From assembly GCA_033977485.1 (NCBI GenBank), contig CM066994.1, positions 118,816,458 through 118,880,457 of the forward strand: a stretch of 64,000 nt of DNA, read 5' to 3'. A model generated the notes under the pieces. The model did no database searches. It was given only the letters and a program-made list of their open reading frames with translations, and was not told the origin of the DNA. Position 1 is the stretch's first letter. Each line of letters begins with the position of its first letter. Origin of the DNA: Hydrangea macrophylla. Lineage: Eukaryota > Streptophyta > Magnoliopsida > Cornales > Hydrangeaceae. Shown one piece after another: positions 56,396 to 64,000 of the stretch. The position numbers and the translations under genes are program-made.

Positions 56396-57664
56396 TTCTT
56401 CGCCATTCTCAATGAATCTGGCATTTTCGGTTTCAACAATTCGTGGATTATGGCTAGGACAGTAAAACCTATACCCTTTTGATTTTTCTGGATACCCAAT
56501 AAAAAAACAAGTAATAGTTCTTGGGTCCAACTTCTTTTCTTGTGGATTATAAATTCTTGCTTCCGCTGGGCAGCCCCAAACATGTAGGTGCCTTATACTA
56601 GGTTTCCAACCTTTCCACAGTTCAAAAGGTGTCTTTGGAACTGCCTTACTAGGAACCCTATTTAAGATATACACAGCGATTTTAAGAGCATGCATCCACA
56701 GGAATTGTTACTCAACATACTCCTAACCATATCCATAAGGGTACGATTGCGCCTTTTAACTACATCATTCTGCCAGGGTGTACCAGGCATTGTGTATTGG
56801 GCACAAATACCTAAACGCTCAAGGAGTTTAGCAAAAGGGCTAGGGTGTTGCCCTTTTTCATCATATCTACCATAAAATTCACCACCTCTATCAGACATAA
56901 TGATTTTTACTTTTGTACCTAATTGTCTTTCAACCTCAGTTATATAAATTTCAGCAGCATTCACAGACTGAGATTTATCGTGCAATTGATAAAGGTAGCA
57001 GTAACGCGAAAAATCATCAATAAAGGTAATAAAATATTTTTCTCCACCAAAAGATGGAACATCAAAAGGTCCACATATGTCCGTATGAATTATTTCAAGG
57101 AGTTGTGTGCTTCTTGTGGCTCCTTTCTTTGCGTGTTTGATCTGTTTGCCTTTAATACAGTCTATACACACACCAAAATCAGTCCAATCCAGATTTGGCA
57201 AGATTCCTTCCTTTACTAATCTTTCCATTCTTTTCTTGGATATATGACCTAATCTTTTATGCCACAAGTGAGATGAATGCTCATTTGATGAGCCTCGTTT
57301 AGTTCCAACATTATGATGCAGAGCAAGAAGAGTTTCAGAAAAGGAGGTTTCAAGATTAATTTGATATAAGTCATTCACCAAAATCCCAGAACCAACGTCA
57401 CAATAATTTTTAACTAAACTGAAACCTTTATTATTAAATTTAAAAGTGAAGCCATTATTAGCAAGCTTTGACAAAGAAACTAAATTACGAGAAACTGAAG
57501 GAACATAAAAAGTCTCATGTAAGTCTAAATAAAAACCAGAGTCCAAAACTAAACGAAAAGTTCCTATGGCTTCAACTTGAGCTTTAGCTCGATTTCCCAT
57601 GTAAAGAAAAGCTTCATTTGGTCCTGTGGTTCGGGTCGTAAGGTATCCCTGCATCGTATTTGAA
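56390..57664 (-). pseudogene. Copia integrase (and protease end)
   Basis: Minus strand. It begins in the protease tail (FYVPSVSRNLVSLSKLANNG), then the pre-integrase motif LWHKRLGHISKKRMERLVKEG (57235) and a CIDC zinc part. The core has HTDICGPFDV (first Asp), SDRGGEFYG (second Asp) and QNDVVKRRNRTL, where the family has NGVAERRNR. The catalytic Glu is therefore Lys here. The frame shifts near 56665 and continues with YILNRVPSKAVPKTPFELW and WGCPAEARIYNP to about 56390. Inactive on the Glu change alone. Confidence 0.93.
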
Positions 57665-58570
57665 ACATGAGTATTAGTACCTTAATCAATCCACCAAGTA
57701 TTAGAAGGAACTTCAATCAAATTTGATTCAAAACATACAAAAGCCACAGGCTTACCCTTTTTTTCGAACCAAGGCTTTCGTTTCAGGCAATCCTTCTGAA
57801 AGTGTCCACTTTTTCCACAAAAATGGCACTTATCACTCTTCTTTCCCTTCTTTGGTGCAGCTTGATCAGATTCCATTGGCTTGGGTTGGCTACGCTTTAT
57901 GCCCTTTCCTTTTTCAGCCCTTTTCTTTCCAACTCCATGTACCATAAAATTAGCCACATGACTATTCTGATGCTTAAGCCTCTCCTCTTCTTGAACCAAC
58001 ATACTTTGCAGTTCATTCACATTCCACTTATCCTTAATAGTGTTATAGTGAATCTGAAAAGGTCCAAATTGCGGGGGCAAGGAGTTTAAGACAAATTGGA
58101 CGAGAAAAGAGTCATCCACTTTCATACCCAAAGTACTCAATTTTGTAGCCAGATTAGTCATATCAATAATGTGGTCCATCAAAACGCATAGTGGTAAGTT
58201 CAGCCATAAGTTTCCCAGCAAGGGATTTATCAGCAGTGCAAAAACGGTCCTTCACATTGTTCATATATTCTTTGGCATTCGACGTTTCAGGTAAGGATGT
58301 TTTGATATTTGCAGCTATAGTCATTCGTAGCAGCATTAGGCTTAATCTGTTGGACCTAGTCCATGCTTCATGAATGACCCTCTCATCCTCACTACTTTCA
58401 TTAGTAAGTGCAGCGGGCTCATCAACGAGAAGGGACATGTCGAGGGCTAGGACTCCCAGAGTAAACTGAACTTGCTCATTCCAATTCGAAAAGTTAGTTC
58501 CATCAAACTTAGGGATGGATGAGGCTTGCGAATGAAGGGTAATGGGGAGAGAAACTGCAATAGGATACAT
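57665..58570 (-). pseudogene. Copia gag and protease start
   Basis: Starts MYPIAVSLPITLHSQASSIP at 58570. The Gag core has KFDGTNFSNWNEQVQFTLG and NAKEYMNNVKDRF, a frameshift near 58170-58220, then FVLNSLPPQFGPFQIHYNT and an intact zinc knuckle CHFCGKSGHFQKDC. The protease active site follows as WWID, a TAA stop (57682), and GTN; the stop replaces the Ser of D-S-G. Gag would package RNA in particles; the protease cannot be made. Confidence 0.93.
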
Positions 58571-58604
58571 ATGCTCACAATATTACAATAATACACAATC
58601 TGAA

Positions 58605-58607
58605 AAA

Positions 58608-58652
<45 letters not shown>
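58605..58652. repeat. (ATT)n microsatellite
   Basis: About fifteen ATT units in the copia leader, just upstream of gag. Confidence 0.95.
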
Positions 58653-58736
58653 TTTATTTTATTTTTTTACTTTAATTCATTGTTATGTTTGGACCTGTGG
58701 GCAACCAAAACATGCATAATATGAATGTAAACGCTA

Positions 58737-58992
58737 CTCCCTCCGTCCCATTTTATGTGTCCCTTTTTGGGAATCCAACTATATAAGGGGACAAAAAGAA
58801 TCTACACCTACTTTCCACAATTACCCATAATCATTGCACTTTCTTTTCTTTTTTTTTTTTTTTTGGTGTTAATTGCAAGGAAGGGTAGTTTGGGAAACTA
58901 TGTAAAATTTGCATACTAATTTAAGAAAGTGGACAACAATTTTGGGACAAACCAATATAGAAAGGGGGACACATAAAATGGGACGGAGGGAG
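58737..58992. mobile_element. Stowaway MITE, TSD TA
   Basis: 256 bp, starts CTCCCTCCGTCCCATTTTAT and ends with its reverse complement, flanked by TA (58735-58736 and 58993-58994). This is the canonical plant Tc1/mariner-type MITE. It sits in the copia leader. Confidence 0.95.
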
Positions 58993-59084
58993 TATTATTT
59001 AATATTTATTATTACAAATTAGGGCATTGTGGTGAACACCTAATCTTTCATTACATAAATATCAAAATTAATAAAATAAACATA

Positions 59085-59290
59085 GCCATGGATTGAGACA
59101 CTGTGGTGACATCAAACCATATCAAAATTACTAATTAATAAAATAAACATACCCATGGATTGAGACACTGTGGTGACATCAAACCATGTCAAAATTAATA
59201 ACTAATAAAATAAACATACCCATGGATTGAGACACTGTGGTGACATCAAATCATGTCAAAATTAATAAAATAAACATACCCATGTATAGC
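59085..59290. repeat. Tandem repeat of about 66 bp, three copies
   Basis: Units share CCATGGATTGAGACACTGTG and GTGACATCAAA.CAT.TCAAAATTA, with small indels. Lies in the copia leader. Confidence 0.9.
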
Positions 59291-59565
59291 ATGAACATTG
59301 GGATCAATACTTAAAAGGCAAAACAACACAGAATAGAAAACAAATAAAAAAATTTTCCAAAAGAAATTTTAAGTCAGCACTATGAAACGTAAGAGTACTT
59401 CATTGTAGTAAGGCAATTGGTTTGTTTGACGTTTCGGGTGAACGGTTCGAATTTTAAAAAAAAAATCTGAGAAAGTCGATTTCATGTTCATAAAATAAAA
59501 ACGTGCATGTAGGCTCTTTAAGAAGGTTTCGTCAATGGAAAAAAAAACATGAGATTATAAACCAT

Positions 59566-59577
59566 GCTCTGATACCA
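59566..59577 (-). promoter_or_regulatory. Copia primer binding site, initiator tRNA-Met
   Basis: Minus strand TGGTATCAGAGC, two bases inside the 5' LTR edge at 59580. Confidence 0.95.
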
Positions 59578-59579
59578 CA

Positions 59580-60142
59580 TGTAAAAAAAATTTCATGATA
59601 AAGTTCAATCATACATGACAGATCATAAAATACTATGTCAATTAGGATCTTAAATCTTCATGGTTGTGAATACCTTGTTTAATTAATTGGCCAAGAACAC
59701 ATACCTTGATCCATTGCTAGTATTGTGTGCGGAAAGATACTTCTAGTGTAATTTGCAGATTGTTCTTGATGCCTCCCTTGATTGCAAAATGACCGCCTCA
59801 CTTGCACAAAAAATGACCTTGAAAATTTGAGTTTCTCTCTATTGCCTCTATAAACCCTAATCTTTATATTGTGTGTGACAGTGAATGATAGAAATTCCTC
59901 TGTCAATTTATAGGGAGAGAGAGGACCAAATTTCCTTATTAGAACTTTAATCTCTACCGTCCATCATAATAGATATTGATTAGAAAACTAACCCATATCC
60001 CTTAACCAATTGTGACTCATCCAATTAGAGATCCCAATCTAATATGGACTGTTATATGGACCAACATCAAGTAGGAAACTAATTAATAGAATATAATTAA
60101 TTCCAAAAATGAAATAAAGTTTACTATTAATTAATTCCAACA
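59580..60142 (-). repeat. Copia 5' LTR
   Basis: 563 bp. Compared with the 3' LTR it has about 27 extra bp near 59790-59815 (CCGCCTCACTTGCACAAAAA region) and few substitutions. Confidence 0.95.
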
Positions 60143-60280
60143 CGCGGCACTCGCTTCCACTTTCTCTCTATCTCTGTCTGGCCTCTCTCTAAAGATTCCT
60201 CGTCCTCTTCTTCTGCCGCTCTGGGGGCATCCATCTGGCCATATCTGCCTCTGCCGCCGCCGCCAACTGTGGCTGGTTGA

Positions 60281-61328
60281 CTGAATCATACATGCCGTTT
60301 GAGCCTGTTTGGAACAGCTTACTTTTTTCAATTGTAATAGCTCTGCGATAGCTTTTGTCATAATAGATTACGAGTCTGTTTTGTCTTTGCGATTTATGGG
60401 TCAAAATCGCAATTGATTGGGACACAAAGTTTGATTTAGTTTGGTTTGGTTTGGTTTGATCAAAATCGCAAATTTGGGCACGAAACACATTTCATGTCGT
60501 AAGATTTGCAATTATGGAGACATTGGAGAGGAAAATATGTGTTCACATTAAGCAGGTGGAGGTGTTTTTCACGATTCTCTCAATGTTTAATCAATTGAAC
60601 AATATATCAACCAAACACCGAAATCGTAATAATCAATTATAATGTTAAGTAGTTCTACCAATCACAATCAAAATCTCATAAGCAAAAGCACATATAAACG
60701 GGCTCTACAATAGTTGTGATATTCGAGTAATTTATTGTAAAATTAGTTAAGGTGACATAATAAATTATGCAATTGTTTGGTTTACCTGAGTATAAAATGT
60801 GAAGTTGTGATAAATGTTAGGTTTGGCCAAAGCCTTTTTATCACATCCCTGAGTTGTATTGCAGAATGAAGATCAAGATTAGTGCACTTCTTGTGGCTAA
60901 TGGTTGGTGGTTACAATTTTTTTGTCACGTGATTATCCAAAAAAATCACCATAAAATCTTTTTGTAATAATTGTTATAATCTTTTGTCATAGATCACAAT
61001 TTTATTTTTTTTATTTTTTATTTTTTATAGTAAGTTACACTTTTGTTACTAAATCGAGTATCATTTAATACTCCCTTTTGATTTGGCGATTTGTGAGTGA
61101 ATACTTCCACTGTCATGCGCGGAAAACCACTCACAACATTGGATCTGTGAAAGCCAATATCGCTCGGCATGAGGACTAATAACATCTGGTTGTTGGGACA
61201 TTTTAAGATGCAAAAAATAGTGGTTTTCATTGATGGTACATATATGTTGTCGAATGGCACCTCCGTTGTTGTTCAATGGCACCTCCAGTGACCAGTGCCA
61301 ATAAATTGTAGTCGTAAAATCCAGCACA

Positions 61329-61363
<35 letters not shown>

Positions 61364-61371
61364 TAATAATA
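60281..61371. other. Unannotated stretch
   Basis: AT-rich, no supported gene. Includes a TTTGGTTTGG-type short repeat (60435-60460) and an (AAT)n microsatellite at 61327-61371. Confidence 0.5.
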
Positions 61372-62364
61372 AGGGTAAATTACACAAACCTCCCCTGAGG
61401 TTTGCCTTAATTACACGGACCTCCCCTGAGGTTTCGAAAATTACACGGACCTCCCTCGGGATTTGTAATTAGGTAACAAAACGCCCCTTTCCCTAACGGT
61501 CCGTTAGTTTTTTTTTACATCAGCCTCCCCTAAAAATTATAAAATTGTCATACTAAGCCCCATTTCTCTTATATTTTTGTGCTAATTATAAAATCCCTTC
61601 TCCCTCCTATGTTTTTGGGTTAATTATTTTAGCATTAATTTATATCATCTACACAAAATACATATAAATAGGTCCGAATTTTTTTTTTCTCGAACAAACC
61701 TCTGTCAAGCCCCTCCTGTATTAATTTTCTAGATCCGCCCCTGCCCCTATGCTTCAAAAGTGGACACTTAACCCCCTGTGATTGTGGGCTAAAATGGAAC
61801 TGTTATGATTGCACTCAAAACTGACGAAAATTCTAAAATTGGTTAAAAATATAAGCACTTAACTCCTTTTGTGATGTTAATTTTGGGGTTAATGCTCTTT
61901 GAGTGAAATCATAATAGTTCAATTCTAGTCCACAATCACAGGGGGTTAAGTGTCCACTTTTGAATTATAGGGGCAGGGGCGGATCTAGAAAATTAATATA
62001 GGGGGGCTTGACAGAGGTTTGTTCGGGGAAAAAAAATTTTTTGGACCCATTTATATGTATTTTGTGTAGATGATACAAATTAATGCTAAAAAATTAACCC
62101 AAAACCATAGGAAGGATGAAGGATTTTATAATTAGCAAAAAAATATAAGAGAAAGGGACTTAGCATGACAATTTTATTATATTAGGGGGGCTAATTGTAA
62201 TTTTCAGGGGAGGCTAATGTAGAAAAAACTAACTGACCGTTAGGGGAGGGGGCGTTTTGTTACCTAATTACAAACCTCGAGGGAGGTCCGTGTAATTTTC
62301 AAAACCTCAGGGGAAGTCCGTGTATTTAAGGCAAACCTCAGGGGAGGTTTGTGTAATTTACCCT
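61372..62364. mobile_element. Long-hairpin element, arms of about 450 bp
   Basis: Starts AGGGTAAATTACACAAACCT and ends with the reverse complement. The two arms are complementary nearly to the centre (about 61870), including CAAAACGCCCC, ATCCGCCCCTGCCCCTAT and GGACACTTAACCCCCTGTG blocks. It interrupts an (AAT)n tract, so the target duplication cannot be separated from the microsatellite. No ORF. Probably a foldback or Mutator-type MITE. Confidence 0.85.
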
Positions 62365-62448
62365 AATAATAATATAAATAAATAAATAAAACAAATCCAA
62401 TAAATAAATAGTGATTTTTAGCTGTTACGACCCATTGACACTGGTTAT

Positions 62449-63709
62449 TGTTTGCACCTAAAAAATACATTTTTTAGGTTAAAGTTAGTAGAGGCCGATT
62501 GGAATATTTTAATCGGACATAGAGACCGTTTGCACAAATTAAGGGGCAAGTGACTGGATCAAATTTAATAGAGCCCGATGGCTTTTGATTATTCAGTCTG
62601 ATGTGCTTATAAATTTGACTGCTTTGATTGACCGGTTTGTAAATTTGGTATCATAAGTCTTGATAGTCCACGAAATGGTTTGTTTTTTCAACATGGTGGG
62701 CCACCACCTCAATCATGTTAATTTATAATTCAGCCATCTCCAATATGGCTATTCTTTTGATATTTCGGTTCACTATGAGACCGATGTATCTGAGTGGTGT
62801 AATATGACATTTTATTCGGGCTACCTTACTTAGGAAAGATGATGCAGCATATCATTCAGTCACTATGGAAAGAGTTATGGTGGACTACAAATGGAAGTCA
62901 TTATTCCTACAAACTCTCCAAAGCGATAAATTTTATATTGTGATAAGGGAGAATATTATCTCTTATGGAAAGATAATATCAACACTTTATGGTAATATTA
63001 TCAAGATATCAATCAATTATTGTGTATATCTATTACTTGGAGGGGAAGCAAGCCGAATCAAGACCACAAGATGGACCAGATACAAGATATATATATACAC
63101 ATATATGTATATATTTGAAGATAATTATGGAAGCTATTATCAGATATGGAAGAAATCTGGTATTTCAAATTTCCTACCTCATCTAGAAGACCTCCATGGC
63201 CGCTATAAATCAACAGGCAGGCCAAGCAATCAACTCACTCCGCGTCTCTTCGACAAAAGCATACACATCATTCAGTATTCAGCACATTCAAGGCATTCAG
63301 AGCACTTTCTCTAAGTCTTTGTTTCCCAGCTTTAATAGCAATTAGGTCTGTGTCTTTTTGTTATTTTTATTCTCTGTTTCTTTTGAATGATCAGTCCATT
63401 CTGTTGTTCTTGAGATCTGTTTTAGTTTTCCAAGCATTTAATAAAATCTATTTTTATTAAACCGTTTGTGATTTGTTTAACTTGTTTAAACTTGATACTT
63501 TTTAGCTTGTGCGCTTCAGTACTGCTAAAGGACTTTTAGTGAGGGTACTTTCCTACTCACTACACACAATCACCAGTTTAGAAGTCAGATTCACCAAAAG
63601 CCTTGTGTATCACTGACACAAGCAGATAGGAAATTAGTTTGCACGCTTACACACACACACACCGAACCACAGATTGGTTCTGGCACGCCCGCGCAAATTA
63701 GAGCAAACA
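62449..63709 (+). repeat. 5' LTR of a Ty3 element at the right edge
   Basis: 1261 bp with inverted ends TGTTTGC...GCAAACA and a TATA-like CTATAAAT at about 63204. The AATAAA site lies at 63440. The primer site follows it. The partner LTR is outside the window. Confidence 0.8.
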
Positions 63710-63713
63710 TTTT

Positions 63714-63730
63714 TGGCACGCCCGGTGGGA
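63714..63730 (+). promoter_or_regulatory. Primer binding site of the right-edge Ty3 element
   Basis: TGGCACGCCCGGTGGGA, four bases after the LTR end. tRNA not assigned. Confidence 0.75.
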
Positions 63731-63747
63731 CAGCCAAGTGATGAGCC

Positions 63748-64000
63748 ATGTTCACCGAAGCATGGCTACACTTTTACAACAACCAGATTGGTTGGCGGAA
63801 TGAATCAATACGCCAACTTCGCGAAGAAATCTATCGTCTCTACAACGATGGATATTGGAATGAAACTGGTCATCTTTACAATGAGATAGACCGTTTTGAG
63901 GCCGACATGCGATTTTTTAATCAAGAAATCGGCCTCCTCACAGCTTCGAGTGGAGCTGATGAACCGCCGCCCGAGGGGAATTCGTTCATGTCTCTAGACG
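63748..64000 (+). CDS. Gag-like N-terminus, open at the window edge
   Basis: A frame open from ATG at 63748 to the last base, starting MFTEAWLHFYNNQIGWRNES, then REEIYRLYNDGYWNET, an acidic/aromatic stretch, and EPPPEGNSFMSLD at the edge. It begins 18 bp after the primer site, closer than usual for a leader. An overlapping ATG at 63741 gives only a short frame. Position suggests gag or an N-terminal extension of it. I do not see the gag core, which would lie to the right. Confidence 0.55.
   Translation, partial: MFTEAWLHFYNNQIGWRNESIRQLREEIYRLYNDGYWNETGHLYNEIDRFEADMRFFNQEIGLLTASSGADEPPPEGNSFMSLD

Larger units (their letters stand above)
51873..60142 (-). mobile_element. Ty1/copia retrotransposon in F-box pseudogene, TSD CGCGG
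   Basis: LTRs 51873-52412 (540 bp) and 59580-60142 (563 bp), flanked by CGCGG (51868-51872 and 60143-60147). It reads on the minus strand: initiator-Met primer site, leader with a Stowaway MITE and a tandem repeat, gag, protease, integrase, RT, RNase H, polypurine tract. RT is split by a 1.7-kb insertion (53833-55549). Stops, a lost integrase Glu and a stopped protease make it inactive. Confidence 0.95.
51651..60280 (+). pseudogene. SLEEPY1/GID2-type F-box gene, broken and split by copia
   Basis: The first part (51651-51872) starts MKRSIDSDND and, after a small frameshift near 51730, reads VLTDENLLYEIMKHADARTL and then a CVNKGWRH block. The start MKRS and an F-box of this form match SLY1/GID2 proteins, the F-box subunit of the SCF ligase that marks DELLA repressors for degradation in gibberellin signalling. 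After the copia element (60143-60280) the frame gives SVWPLSK, a Ser run and a Pro-rich end. SLY1 proteins have LWPLSK near this point, but the intervening segment (DERLWELICTRHW region) is missing. The target duplication joins the two parts directly, so that deletion predates the copia insertion. A host-gene remnant, not functional. Confidence 0.75.
62449..64000 (+). mobile_element. Ty3/gypsy element, 5' end, continuing beyond the window
   Basis: 5' LTR (62449-63709), primer site (63714-63730) and the start of gag. The phrase TTTTTGGCACGCCCGGTGGGA is typical of Ty3 Tat-type elements. Confidence 0.8.

Noticed and set aside
59405..59460. A second tRNA-like SINE (GTAGTAAGGCAATTGG and GGTTCGAATT)
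   Set aside because: Boxes are plausible but there is no body, tail or duplication; too weak inside a copia leader.
62865..63314. A 149-residue protein
   Set aside because: Spans U3 and the TATA box of a Ty3 LTR; no domain recognised.

Overview
This is a plant nuclear window, from an angiosperm and probably a eudicot. It is almost entirely repeat DNA. The repeats are land-plant families: Ty1/copia, Ty3/gypsy Tat and Ogre-like elements, Asp-primed Athila/Tat-type elements, Cassandra-type TRIMs, Stowaway and Mutator-type MITEs and a tRNA-derived SINE. Spliceosomal signals and plant-style TATA boxes are also visible. I cannot name the species. The only host-gene sequence I recognise is a broken F-box gene of the SLEEPY1/GID2 type.

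Layout. 1-11.3 kb: the 3' part of a Tat-like Ty3 element (+), with the integrase end, two antisense ORFs and a 3' LTR. A copia element (3065-9095, TSD GTAAG) is inserted in it and itself carries a TRIM (5958-6520, TSD ATCCT). 11.6-17.0 kb: two arms of about 500 bp in inverted orientation, enclosing a MITE-like repeat, a copia solo LTR (12997-14498, TSD CTATC), a Cassandra TRIM with a 5S-like promoter (14657-15343, TSD AGTAT) and a small MITE. 17.1-18.2 kb: a hairpin MITE, a SINE and half of a split MITE. 18214-50852: one Tat-like Ty3 element (-, TSD ATTGA) swollen to 32.6 kb by three insertions: an Ogre-like LTR-plus-leader unit in its antisense gene (about 19.7-23.8 kb), an Asp-primed non-coding LTR element (28512-34318, TSD TCCAT) and an Ogre-like element with 3.3-kb LTRs (34868-48451, TSD GGACC). 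51.2-60.3 kb: the F-box pseudogene, split by a copia element (51873-60142, TSD CGCGG), which has its own insertion in RT and a Stowaway MITE in its leader. 61.4-62.4 kb: a 1-kb hairpin repeat. 62449-64000: the 5' LTR, PBS and gag start of another Ty3 element, running off the window.

No element has an intact pol. The outer Tat element has LTRs about 5% different, its non-coding guest about 1.7%, and the Ogre-like guest about 0.25% (differences counted by eye). This agrees with the nesting order.

The observations I rate highest are: (1) a 50-nt copy of the 3' half of tRNA-Arg, with an encoded CCA and anticodon GCG, abutting an Ogre-like LTR at 20892-20941. This looks like an inosine-bearing primer tRNA captured by reverse transcription. 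(2) Short GC-rich or palindromic motif arrays, different in each family, lying 25-140 bp upstream of the TATA box in six LTR families. (3) An antisense gene with its own TATA box and a phase-0 intron in the Tat element. (4) A W-box array in the Ogre-like LTR. (5) Duplicated polypurine-tract modules inside two elements.
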